Source: Gorsachius magnificus (taxonomy: Eukaryota > Chordata > Aves > Pelecaniformes > Ardeidae). From it: DNA of 64,000 nt. Below the pieces are notes generated by a model. That model saw nothing but the letters and a program-made list of their open reading frames with translations, had not been told where the DNA came from and ran no database searches. Made by a program: the position numbers and the translations under genes. The first letter of the stretch is position 1, and each line of letters begins with the position of its first letter. The DNA is taken from assembly GCA_034008185.1 (NCBI GenBank), contig CM067084.1:71582612-71646611 (forward strand), in the 5' to 3' direction. Below, in pieces: positions 1-11,822 of this stretch.

Positions 1-3000
1 CCCCTTCCAGCTTTCAAAATATTAAAACTGAAGAGCTTTAATTGGGTGACACAAGTTAAAATTCACAATGCCTGTAGGGGATAATCTGAGCAAGATTGTG
101 ACTTCTTCCCAACATCTTTGATGCTGTGCTTTTAAAATAACCCCCTTATTTTAATGGTGTTTGAGTAGACGCAAGAAAAAAATATCACAATTAGCTGCAA
201 CAGAAGTGCAGTTACAATTTTAACAATTAAAAAGACTCTGCTCTCAGCAGGCCCATAACAGTGCTTCTGAAGAGTATGGCGGCTTTCTCGCTTTTGTCTT
301 TTCTGCAGCTGAAAGCCAAGATTATAGACAGTGTTTAAATATTTTTTTTAATGAAGGGACAAAAGAGGTTTTTTCCATTAAATAACACAAACACAGCCAT
401 ATCTAATAAAGGCCATATTTACAGTCTCAGTGCATGTCTTTTTTGGACAATCATAATAGCTTCTTTGCTTACCAACATATTCCCTTTTTGTATTACAACA
501 TACTCTGTATCAGGCAGTTTATTTGATCTTTTTGTCACCTCTCTTTCATTTCTAGAACCCTATTACTTAAAGGTCTTCATGGTCTACTGATGTCCCTGTG
601 TGTACGCATGTGTGTTTTTTATTCATATACTTAAAATGCTACCTTAGACTGAAAGAGTAACATTAAAGTCCCTCTACTCTGGAATAGTGTCATTCCTGTT
701 CACTGCAGCTTCTGTAAAAACATGAACCGTATATTTCTGGCCTGTCTCCAACATCTCTGTTTTCCTCCTCTGCAGTTCTAAGTGTTGGCCTTTGGCTGCA
801 TCCTGTGTTTGGAGTAGAATTCCCAAACTTTTGAGGTCCCTATTTTCCAACTTCTACTTCTAAGCTTTGATTTAATTTGTATTTCCTCAGTAATGTGATG
901 CATTAGCAATTTTCAAGCATTAACCAAAATACAGAGACAGTAAGTACTGTTACAAAGTTGTGTTCTATTTTCTGTCATCTTAAATAAAACATTTTAGCAC
1001 TCTTTTACACATTAGTTGAGAAGGTCACCTAATTTTTTTATTTAATATAGCAAGGAATTTTAAGATTGATCCATGGGAAAAACCCCCAACCTAATTTATA
1101 AAATCCAAAGGCATATGGAAGAATAGTTAATAATTTAAAAAAAAAAAAAAGGGAGCAAAACCCTGAAGGTAGCTTGTCTGCTTTGGTTTGTGTAGGTCAG
1201 GTGTTCTGTGCTGACTGGGCAAGGCTTTATACTGGGGGTAACAGTGATAATTATGTAGTGGTAACCTTCCAGCCAAAATATTGTTAGCAAATTTATTGTA
1301 AAAAACATGGGTTTATATCACATTGTGTTTTCTGTTAGGCAAAAAAAAAGGCTTTGATTTAATGGAAACTGTGACACACTACACCCACTGATGCCAAAAT
1401 AAGGTTTCCAAGTTGCCCATCCTCTGTATTTCACGTTGGGTACATCTTGGACTACATTGCATCTTAAATCCCACCTTTTCTGGGTGGGAGTTTTATACTT
1501 TGGGATTTAGATTCCTGCAGCTTTTGAACATGCTCAAGGGCTGAAGAAGAGCAATTTTGTCATAATGTTCATGCTGAATGTTTTTCTACATAAAGGTAGG
1601 AATTCCTATGCTTTGCTTTTTTTTTCCTCTTATCTTATTCTCCAGGCTGTATATTTTCTGATCATGAGAGGTGGTAGTTTGACTCTGGTTTTCACTTGAA
1701 GTAAAATTACTCCAGGGAAGGAGAAGAGAACCTTTTGCTACAGTCTTCAGGGTGCCTTCAGGTGGGAAATGTGGCTTTGAATATCTGGCAAGGGTGGAAT
1801 TTATTCACCAAACTACATTTGGGTTCACACCTTTGGGATCATTTAAGCTTGTTGGCACAGCATCCACCAAATCCTTCCCTTGGGATGAAACATATGGAGG
1901 AACTTCTGTCAAGGTACTCTGATGTGGTCCCAAGGGAGGACCTGTGCTGTGCAGCCATGGGCCAAGGTGCATGTATACATAGTACATAACAGAATAGCAG
2001 GCACGCACCTGGCCTGAGAATACAAATGTTTGTAATTGGGTATTCTCATTGTAGCCCTCACCATTCCCCTCTTGTCTGTAAGCTACTTACCATCTTGGGG
2101 AATGTGTTTTTTCATGGAACTATTTTGTTCCTGAGAAACTTGCTATAGGGCAAGGATTTTGAACCCCAGCCTCTTGAGCCCCTGATGATGCATATGGGCA
2201 AGACTTTCTTCTCACCATTGTGGTGAAGGAGTGAAAAGTTTGACCCAAGTCTCCACAAGGCCAAAGAAAGGCTTAACCCTGAGCCTATATCTGTTTTCCA
2301 TTCTCTCATTGTTCATTCTTGGACAATGAAGACAGATAAAACTTAGGGGGCAGATTTTGTAGCGTGGTAGTTCATTTGTTCAAACTCTCCCTGGTAAAAG
2401 CCCTGGTGACTTTGCATTTATTCTGCACTTACTCCATTTTCAAAGCAAGGTGCGTTACCTTGTTTGGTGCCATTCTTAGTTCATGTTAAGCTTATCTGCG
2501 TGGAATACCAAGGCAAAAACCACAGGGCCCTGTAAATTCACACTTTTCTTTGTGTATAGTTATATCCTTGCAAATCCTATATATGCAGAAACCAGGGCTC
2601 TTAATGGAAATTTATTTTACTGCTACCAAAATTCAGTTTTGCTGGCTGAGAATAAAACTCAGTATGAATGCATAATTATTCTTTTATTTCTTCTTAAATA
2701 TACATTCGGATGTTGGACATCTTGTAAAATTTTCTGGCCCTGTTCCCTCACCAGTGTTGCACATGACTTTGGATGAGTAAGAATGTAAATCTTCAGAATA
2801 TTCATTCCAACTACAAAACGAGGCGTAAAACAATCTTTTTTTCTTTTTTTTCCCCTTATAAAAAGCAAGGGTAATGTGAGGCTATCTCAGGCTATCTTCT
2901 TCCTTAGAACTTGAATCAGGCCCAGAAATGTGTCTGTTTTTTCTCCATCTAAGCCACCAATCCTAAGGCTTGCTATAATGGTGCTATCAATCTCTCCTAT

Positions 3001-4275
3001 GACAACACGGAGGAGGAAAAAACTGCTTTTTGTCTCTTTGAGCTTTTATCAAATAGGTGCGGTTTTTTTTCAAGGATTAGTCTTGAATTTGTTTATGTGG
3101 TAACCAAAAAACCAGCTTTTTCTTCTGGAATTCTCTCTGACATTTCACATCCTCAAAGGCCAAAGGGTTTATTAGCTCCTCTGGTTTGACCTGTTCATTG
3201 CTCCAGATCATTAAGTTTCCTCAACACACTAGAACCTCATTTTAACCAAATCCTTTCCTTAAGCAGTTCCATTATATGCTATAAACAGAAACTTCAGGCA
3301 GCAGTTCTTAGCTTGTCTTTAGCAAGATGACTACTGCTTTCAGCCTGAAGAAAAGCTTGGAAGTCTGTCTTTTTTGTTGTTTGTTTGTATTTTCACTTCT
3401 GGCAGCATTGTTGGTCTAACAATATATATTTTTTTTCCTCTCCTATGAGTTTTGTCTCTCTTATGACCTTAGATTATTATAGCTAAAACAATGGGTTATT
3501 GGCTCCTGGTGCTGTTAAGTAGCAGTACTGACTCCAAAGTTATCAGCAGCTTTGGGAACTGAATGGGTGGCCAGGTGATGCAGCAGGCGAGTACCTTGTG
3601 CTTCAGAGAAATATGGGGAACCAACATCCTCTCTACCTGATGCAAAAAAAAAATAATATATATTTGCAGGACTTCTGAGCCATTTTGATGAAGCTAAAGA
3701 AAATCAGTTCTCATCGCAAGGAAATAAATCTTACTTATTGCAATCTACAGTGTCTTCCTATCTGCTTTTTTGCAGACTGCAAGACCTAAACTTCAAATGA
3801 AATATAAAAATGTTCCATTACTCACTTTCCTCTTTCTTTAGAGCACACTGGAAAATAAGCATGCCATCTCAGGCCCTTTTTGAAAGGTTACTAAGAAATA
3901 AAAACTGACCCAGTCCCTAGTGTACTGTGCTGTCTACAAACAGAACAAAAATACCCTTATTTTCCCCCACAAACTTGGCAGTGTAAACATAGGAGGTAAC
4001 GGTTGCCTTCAGACAACTAGAAAAATGCACCCAAACAGCAATATTGTACTCAGTAGCAGACATGAAACAGTCTCTACCTGCTACTCTCTACCAAAGTAGC
4101 CCATGCCTGGTACAAAACCTCAGAAGCAGTTCTCCACCATGCTATGGTAAATGTTGTAGTTGAAGAGGCTGCCTTAGCTACTGACATTGCCTGCCTACGT
4201 AAGAGCTGCCTGCCCTTTGCCAGACCTCTTGTGTTGCTCTGGTGGTGTGCATTTTACAAACACTTTTAAAGGTGC
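1..4275. other. Non-coding AT-rich DNA, no gene seen
   Basis: Both strands hold only short open frames (under about 100 codons) with no recognisable domain, and no exon-like conserved peptide was found. A run of about 15 A residues lies near 1136-1151 and a short A/AT-rich run near 3643-3662. Nothing here resembles an LTR or CR1 end. It is best read as intergenic or intronic bird DNA. Confidence 0.7.
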
Positions 4276-4427
4276 ATCATAGAATCATAGAATCATTTGG
4301 ATGGAAAAGACCTTTAAGATCACTGAGCCCAACCATGCTACTAAACCATATCTCTAAGCACCTCATCTACCAGTCTTTCAAATACCTCCAGGGATGGTGA
4401 CTTGACCACTAAATTAATAATTGTCTC
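4276..4427 (-). mobile_element. CR1 LINE 3' end fragment
   Basis: The plus strand begins with tandem copies of the TCATAGAA octamer-type unit, followed by a GG-TGGAAAAGACC segment and a GATCACTGAGCCCAACC segment. This is the reverse complement of the 3' end of an avian CR1 element, so the element lies on the minus strand. The minus-strand frame still reads the C-terminal CR1 ORF2-like peptide SPSLEVFERLVDEVLRDMV. The copy is 5'-truncated, as CR1 copies usually are, and stops at about 4413-4427, where LTR-like sequence begins. Confidence 0.85.
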
Positions 4428-4487
4428 TGTTGGTGGGTTGACCCTGCCTGGATGCCAGGGTCCCAACAAAGCCACTCTATCACTGAC
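4428..4487 (-). mobile_element. Short LTR terminal fragment, family of 54739-55565
   Basis: About 60 bases starting TGTTGGTGGGTTGACC and running through CCACTCTATCAC resemble the first 60 plus-strand bases of the solo LTR at 54739. Both share the GGTGGGTT, CCTGG-GCCAG and CCGCTCTCTCA-type blocks. Only the tip of the LTR is present and no target duplication was found. It lies directly beside the CR1 fragment, so it is either a truncated insertion or a later rearrangement. Confidence 0.5.
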
Positions 4488-7400
4488 ATTGCTGTTTGTT
4501 ACACCTTTACTGCCACAGCCTCCCATCCTTGAGCTTGTTCATCCTGGTTTTTTCACCCTTTGTGAATTTAAATGAAAAGCATGCAGGGATGGGAACTATC
4601 TATATGTATGTACACAGACATACCAGGCACAGGGATGTTTTTCTAAGTCAGGGTCTTTACCACTGTGCGGGGAGCTTACTAGAGAGCCACTGCTGCTACT
4701 CCAGTAATCAGAGAGCAGAGACCAGTGTGGGGCAGCAATGGGTTGGAGAGCAGAACAATGACACCATACCATTTTCTTTTTTTCCCCACCTTGGTTGCTT
4801 GGATTTCATGAACAGCAGCTTCAAGAGCAGCTGGAAATCTGTCTTTCAAGCATCTGATTTGTTTCCCTTTTAACATAAAAATTTTGGCTGCCTTCATCAC
4901 AAAATAGGTGAGATTTCAAGTTCCTTCTTATCAAGCCTGGGAGAAGCCGTGATGCTGATGGGTGACTCTCCCAGCTTAACTTCTTCACTTGGCATGGTTT
5001 ATGCTCAGTGCTAGGCTCTGCTAAAAGAGAAAGCCTCCCCCTCCCCTTCCACCTCTGGTTTCCCAGTGCATTTCCATACATCAGCTCAAATTTTGACTCC
5101 CTCTTTGACAGTCTCATTTTGTCATTCTGATATCAGTTCTCTTCAGCTGATCTGCATTTTCCCTTTTGAGGAATAAAACATTCCTAGGGTTTGGTTATTT
5201 TTTTTCCATTTTTAGACTTTCAAAGCATACAGAAAATTTAGGGTGAAATTTTACAGGTTGGGGGAAGCAGGATAGGCCGGGCACTTTCAAGCCCTGCAAA
5301 TGCTTTGCAATGTTCTGATAGTGCTTAACGGGATCTGTAGGATAACATGACACAGTGAAGTCAAAAGTGCGCCTGAATGGTCTTGGCTCTTAGGGATCTC
5401 AATGAGCTCTCCTTTGCTTTCAAAAGTTTCTTTCATTAGCATCAAAAGATGTGATGCCTATGTTTTGGGCTGTGGTTTTTTAGGTTTTTCTGGAACTGCA
5501 GTACACTCCCATCATTCTCTGCAGTTCTCTTCCTGCCTTTCACAGTAGTTCGAAGAAGATTTTTATTTTAATTGAGAATTAAATGCATAAATACCTTTAC
5601 AGGTCTCCTGAATGTCCAAAACAGATGAGTCTGAGCTGGGTGTAATTCCTTTTGATGTCAAGGAGTGCTGAGTATGTCTAACCTAACAAGAATAAACTTG
5701 AGAGTGCTCAACCATTTGCATTGTCACAAATTAGCTTCATGGTGCACAATTCCAAGCTGAAATCATTGACTCCGCTTCCCTGTCATATGGATTGCCCTCC
5801 AAGGGTAATGTTTACATTAGCTAGGATATATTTTCTAGCTAAGGGACTGCCTTTAAACTAGGAATAGAAGAAAAACACTCCTAAAGCTGAACTACCACTA
5901 GAACACACTTTACGGAATAACAGCAGTAGCCCTGTCACACAGTACTTTAGTCTTGAAGTGCTTAACAAAATATTAACTGCTAAATGACTATATCAGAAGA
6001 TTGGTTCTCACCTACCATAGGGGTTTTTCATCCTGCTTTGGTGAATAGAGGCCTCTGAGTGGAAGGAATTGATATCACAAGTACTTTTAAAAGTATTTTG
6101 CTATTGTAGACTGTTGGAAAGCAGAACCTTAGCATGAAGGAGCAGTAAATGTCCGAGGGGACTACTGGTCCCAAATTACCTTTCAAATGACTGGTATAAT
6201 CATGAAGATGAAGAACAAGAATTCAGAATAATATGTCTTAAGTTGTAGGTGTGGGTGGGGTTTTTTCTGTTTGTGGTGGAGGGTTTTTTGGTTTTGTTTT
6301 TACTAATCTCTCTTTTCCTTCTCTCTTCCTGCCTGCTCTTCGCATGCCCAGTCTGGGATGTCTCCCTCTGCCTGTCAAGCTTCTGTTCCTGCAATTCCTG
6401 CAAAGCCTGACCCTCACCATATTCCACTATGAGTTAAAACAGACATTAGAATGGTTTTGAAGTTAGAGCAAGTAAGAATTCTTTTCACCTACTTCAAATT
6501 ATTGTTTATCAGGTAGTAGATGTACTAGATAAATTATCTGTATTTAGTAGCAAAAATGGGAAAAAACTGTTGGAGCAGTGGCTCAGTCAGTATTAGCTAT
6601 GGTGGTTTTGGCTGAGGAAAATATTGCAAATTGGAGATGCTTTCATTACTTTTTCCAAGAAATTGCTGGCACATTTTCTAGGTCAGGTTAGTGATGCCAA
6701 AGCCAGCAGTGAAGCACTACAAAGGGGTATGTCTAAAAAACACCCACAGATCAAACAGCACATGATTGCAACGTACTCATTATGTGTCCTTTTCCCAGGT
6801 AACGCTCATGAATTTTTTTTCACTCTCACTGTGTCTATCATCATCAAACAACTGATCTGCCTTCCCACTACAGAGTGGTTTGGGGTGTACTATAGGAGTG
6901 TCTCAGACCTATTATGGACGCTCCCCTAAGTAAGCTTTTCTTGTCCCTTCTCGCTGGAGTTTCTTCTCCCCCTGCACAGACTTACTAATTCATTAGTGGG
7001 CTACAGCATCAGTGTAATGTGTTACAGATATAGCTGGAGACAAAAGTCCCAGTGGTTTTTCAATAAAGGACCACGTGTTTATTTTCCAGGAGGGTAAAAC
7101 TGAAGCCTTTTCTGAGCTCCATTCATTCTGCTTCTCATCATGCTCTTCCTACAGCACAATTTACAACTTCCAGAGAAGCACAGCATGGGTGTGAGTCAAC
7201 GCAGGTGAGGACATGGCTTGCTTAGCACTGGCTTGTCACATAAATATTTAGGGCATGCGTTTCTGTATATTTTGTGAAGCTGAAATAATTCAGTGTTTAT
7301 AACTCCTAAATATATACTTCTATTCAGTCTTGTGAAGGCTGAGAGGACAGAGCATGTTTTAAAGGAGTCCTTCAAATGTCCTTTTAGTCAACAGCAAATA

Positions 7401-7598
7401 CGGATTTTCTTTCTTTTATTTTTATCTCCTGCACTGTTGGATACAACAAGTAAAATTAGGTTCTAAAGGGTGATAAGGAAATAGATCCAATAGCAGTATG
7501 CAGCTTAGCAGTTGAAGTGCTACCTCTAAGGAGCTTTTAAAGTTGTTAATTGCTAGAAGCAGGAAGGGATGGGGAAAGGATCCTTCTATTAATTCTTA
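4488..7598. other. Non-coding DNA, no gene seen
   Basis: No open frame in this stretch shows a recognisable domain. The frames at 4496-4873 and 6624-6929 have no motif, lack family resemblance and overlap frames on the other strand, so they look like chance frames. A G/T-rich patch lies at 6245-6300. No mobile element end was recognised. Confidence 0.65.
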
Positions 7599-7915
7599 CA
7601 GAATCACAGTATCACAGAATGGCAAGGGTTGGAAGGGACCTCGGGAGATCATCTAGTCCAACCCTCCTGTTAAAGCAGGGTCACCTAGAGCATGTTACAC
7701 AGGACTTCATCCAGGCAGGTTTTGAATATCTCCAGAGAAGGAGATTCCACAACCCCCCTGGGCAGCCTGTTCCAGGGCTCTGTCACCCTCAGAGTAAAGA
7801 AGTTCTTCCACATATGCAATTGAAACCTCATATGCTTCAGTTTGTGCCCATTGCCCCTTGTCCTGTCTCTGGGCACCACCGAGAAGAGTCTGGCTCCATC
7901 CTCTTGACATCTCTG
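7599..7915 (-). mobile_element. CR1 LINE fragment
   Basis: The plus strand starts with CAGAATCACAGTATCACAG and continues with GG-TTGGAAGGGACC, AGATCATCTAGTCCAACC and later CTGGGCAGCCTGTTCCAGG. This order is the reverse complement of the CR1 3' region, so the copy is in minus orientation. It extends through the CCCATTGCCCCTTGTCCTGTC block and fades at about 7915. On the minus strand the frame retains a CR1 ORF2 C-terminal-like stretch ([19 protein letters not shown]). It is interrupted by substitutions and represents a dead 5'-truncated copy. Confidence 0.9.
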
Positions 7916-8487
7916 TTGCTTATGTGCCACCTTAAAGAGCGGTCAGTGCTGAAAACAAGGTGCCAGCCTGGACGGACTTTGTTGCATGACGCAGCATGGC
8001 CGTGTTCTGCGCTTGATACATCTCTGCTTATGAATTGCCTGATAATAACCTCTTTCTCCTCATACATGGGGGCTTGCCTTTAGTGTTTTCCTTTCTTGAC
8101 TTAGGTTGTAAGTGCAACATTTTAGTGCAGTTGTATTTGGTAGGCGTGGTACAACTTGTAGTCTGAAAGAAAGAAACAGTTTTTTTTGTAATAACAGCAT
8201 TGTCACGCTCCTGACAAGCTTTTTGGAAAACCAGATTTAGACTAGCTTTTTTTTGTGAGTGCAAAGCTCAGTTGCTGCATTCACTGAAATTGTTATTTGT
8301 GACCCTTCAGAACCCCCTCGGGTTTAAGGACAAATAATTGAGAAAGTTAATTTTTCCAGGTTTTTTTTTTTTTTTGGTGGTGTTTACAGCTTTTCCTAGA
8401 AGTAGTAGGTAGGACATTGGAAAGGTGAGTTTGATTTAGGAAAGAGAGGATTAGTAGGAGAGGTGGAGTTTAAATTGGGAAGCCTGC
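7916..8487. other. Non-coding DNA, no gene seen
   Basis: Nothing was recognised beyond a poly-T run near 8361-8376. The open frames here are continuations of frames that pass through the adjacent CR1 copy and are not real genes. Confidence 0.6.
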
Positions 8488-8765
8488 TGTTGTAAGAACA
8501 CACTCTGAAATGGGAGCGTGCAAGACACACTGGGATCCAAACCATGAAAAAGCTCACAGCCCTAAGAACAGACTGTGTGTACCCACATGGATGGTGACTT
8601 CTGCCTGGTTTTGGCTGGTCTCTGAGGAATAAAGTACGAAGCAGCAAGAAGAGAGCTGCTCAGCTTGCCTGTTAGTTCTTAATTCTGTTCCTCAGTAATT
8701 AAAGGCTGTTCTAGCTCTCCCCAAATCCAGTGAGAGTCTTTGTTAACGGATGATTCTTCACATTG
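8488..8765 (+). mobile_element. Possible short solo LTR-like segment
   Basis: This stretch begins TGTTGTAAGAACACAC, has an AATAAA polyadenylation-type signal at 8628-8633, a second AATTAAAGG block near 8697, and ends near CTTCACATTGCA. The layout resembles the R-U5 part of an avian gammaretrovirus-like LTR. I found no convincing target-site duplication and both ends are uncertain, so it could equally be unique sequence. Confidence 0.3.
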
Positions 8766-11365
8766 CAAACAAAAACGGCATTGTAAATTACAAAACGAAG
8801 CAAAACTAAAACAACCTCTCTCCCCCCTCAAAACTGGAGTCCAATAATTGTATGTTTGTTCCTAGTCACCTGTTTTCTTCAAGGGAAGGAGGGGAACATG
8901 GGCTGGCTGGGGAGAAATCCTGTGAGTTAGAGTTAGTCATAGGGATGGAGATGAGTGAAATTTAAATAAGAAAGAGGTTTGCTTAGCAGCTAGTGAGGTC
9001 TCCTTAGAAGCGATGCCATTGAAACAGGAACATAATTATAGGTTAAGCATCCTGAAATAACATTCATAACTTTTTTTTCTTAGTTCAGCAAATGCAATGT
9101 GAGGATCGTGAAGAGGAGTTAAATTAAATACCTTCTGAAAACCCTAAGTGAGCTGTTTCCTTCCTAGATATTATACTTTAATAACAGCATGCCTGCCATC
9201 TAGGAGAATGATATTCAATGATGCTACTAATACAGACATAAATGCCACATATTTGTGCTAAAATCATATTCACCAAGGCAGAGATCTGATATGTTTTGCA
9301 ATATACTATCTGAACCTGTCATATCTGAAATGATATGTCAGACTGAGGAGAAAGCAAAAGAAAAAGTTACTCATGCGTCTATTTTGTGTGGAGAGACACT
9401 CTCCTGAGTTTTCCTTCTCTGAAGGAATGGGGCCATGTGGCCTCCCTTCATGGGTTGTGGTGGTATCGGGACGGCTCATTCCCTTGTATTTGAGGATGGA
9501 AATAAAATGGCATCTGATACTGTAAACTAATCCAATGAGAGAGAGACCCTCCTCAGTCTCTGCAGTTGAACTCCTGTCACCAAAGAATATTTTAGATGAA
9601 TTTGTATTCTTAAATACCTCTACCTGCCCCTTCAAAAGAAAGCTTACAACTGGACTCCTCTCTCTAATTTTTTGCTATGGCACATCAGGATGCAAGTGAT
9701 GTGAAACAACATGAAGACTGGCATACTTCTGTATCAGCTTAGATTCAAAATGGGCTGGAACAAGCTTTCAGGGTTTGGATGCTTATCTGGAGCTTTTTCA
9801 AATTTTCTCAGAAGTTAGGTTTTATATCTGAAAAGAAAAGGCACTCACGGTTCTTCAGAGCTAGCTGCAGTTTGGTGTGACAGTGGAGATACCTTTTATT
9901 CTCCTACTTCAAGTAACAGTGTCCCAGTTAGATCTCGGTGTGTCTGCATGTACACGTACAAGTGGGGAATGATGCCAACCAGAGCCAAATGTTTCACAGT
10001 ATCTACAACTAAATTTAAGCTGAGGTTGTTTGTACAGCTGAACACTGGCTCCAGAAGGGATATCAAGCATGAGGAATTGGGGGGTTACTGGTTTGCTTAC
10101 TAGTAACAGCTTTCTCATCACCACCTCAAATGTCCTGGGAGGGTGGTGGGAGTAAGCTTGCACTTGTGCATGGGTTGTCATATCTGTTTTAGGAGAAAAA
10201 TAAGTCATTTCACTTACTGTCATTTTGGCACTATCTCGAAGCATTTGATTCATTGAAAAAGAGCTTTGCCTAAACGAGTAATTTTATTTCTGCTGTGACT
10301 CTTTGTATCTGGATCCAGGCTGAGGCAAGTGGCAGATGTAATTGCTTGGCATTACAGCTAGCTAGGAGGTCCCATTTTCATTCTCTGTCCTTAAAAAAAC
10401 CAGCCCACAAACCCCCCAAACCACAAACTACCAAAACCCCAAATCCTGTCTTTTCTTAAATGGTTTTCTCTGATACCTCAAACCATAGATTCATGTTCAT
10501 GTACTTGATGCAAAACTCAGCCTTCCTGTATACCCAGGAGCAAAAGGTTATGGTTAGTCACTTGGTCATCGTGTTTTTCCATATCCCAGTTGACTTACCT
10601 CATGTGTTTCTCCCACCTATGCGAAGCCCTGCAGTATGTCCTATCGGTGCAATGGGATATTGAAGTGCCACAGAAGACGTTAGATATTACTTGATCAAAT
10701 CTTATTTTTAAATTAATAAGTTGCATTCAGCACCCCATAATATTCTACTTATGCATTAATTTTAAAGAGTTTGGCCAAAATACTTTTGTAATTTTTAAGA
10801 ACACTTACACTGTTTTTTGTCTTTTATTTAATAACTTGTAATAATCACTCACAGGTAGAGGTAACTGAATTGCTACATCTTCATTTAACAAACTTTTTTT
10901 CTTAACTGTGATCTATTTAAGAATGCTTGCATCTTTCAGTGCTAGGAGATATATGGACAGACAGATACATTAGATCCTTTTTTTTTCCAAATATATTCAT
11001 TATTCATAAGTAATTCATGGCATAGTTCAAGCAAACCAATTGCAGGCTATGGGTACTTTGTAAATTATTGAACTGGACTACTGGGTATTTGTGGCATGTT
11101 ATTGAAACAAACTCTTTGGTGACTGTGACTGGAACTGCTGAATTCCAGAAAAACAAAGTAGGAAAAATACTAAATTATAAACAGAGGATTTATGGTATCA
11201 AATTTTATTCAAATAAGTTTATGCTATGCTTTGTGGACCTTGAATATTTTGCCAAAGAGCTGGTTTGATCCTGTAAAAACATTGTATCTGCCATACCTGT
11301 TTGCAAAAAATACTTGAAAATTTCCATATTTACTTTTAATCTAATGGCAGAAAAAGTAAAACAAG
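8766..11365. other. Non-coding DNA, no gene seen
   Basis: The stretch is AT-rich with no recognisable exon or repeat end. An A/C-rich low-complexity patch is at about 10393-10445. The open frames at 9306-9635 and 9909-10253 on the minus strand have no motif and are taken as chance frames. Confidence 0.65.
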
Positions 11366-11822
11366 TGCGTCCAAAGAAGAGCAACGAAGCTGGTGAAGGG
11401 TGTAGAGAGCAAGTCCTATAAGGAATGGCTGAGGGAACTGGGGTTGTTCAGCCTGGAGAAGAGGAGGCTGAGGGGAGACCTTATCTCCCTCTACAGCTGC
11501 CTGAAAGGAGGGAGTAGTGAGGTGGGGGTCGGTCTCTTCTCCCAGGTATCAAGGGATAGGACGATAGCAAACGGCCTCAAGTTGTGCCAGGGGAGGTTTA
11601 GATTGGATATTAGGAAAAATTTCTCCACAGAAAGGGTTGTTAAGCATTGGAACGGGCTGCCCAGGGAAGTGATTGCGTTCTCATCCCTGGATGTATTTAA
11701 AAGACATCTAGATATGGTGCTTAGGGACATGGTTTAGTGGTCAGATGGCACGGTTAGGTTAACGGTTGGACTCAATGATCTCAAAGGTCTTTTCCAACCT
11801 AAATGATTCTACAGTTCTATGA
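11366..11822 (+). mobile_element. CR1 LINE, 5'-truncated, plus orientation
   Basis: This is a clear CR1 3' segment on the plus strand. It starts at a GCGTCCAAAGAAGAGCAACG block and contains CTGGAGAAGAGGAGGCTGAG, GACCTTATCTCCCTCTACA, TTAGATTGGATATTAGGAAA and GGGCTGCCCAGGGAAGTG blocks. The ORF2 tail remains open at 11393-11737 and ends with a TAG after a [12 protein letters not shown] C-terminus. The 3' UTR then reads GTTGGACTCAATGATCT, TTTTCCAACCTAAATGATTC and degenerate ATTCTATGA-type octamers at the very end. The intact tail frame suggests it is younger than the other copies here. It cannot move by itself because the reverse transcriptase and endonuclease are missing. Confidence 0.95.

Noticed and set aside
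7550..8083. Plus-strand 177-codon open frame
   Set aside because: Most of it is the antisense strand of the CR1 copy at 7599-7915.
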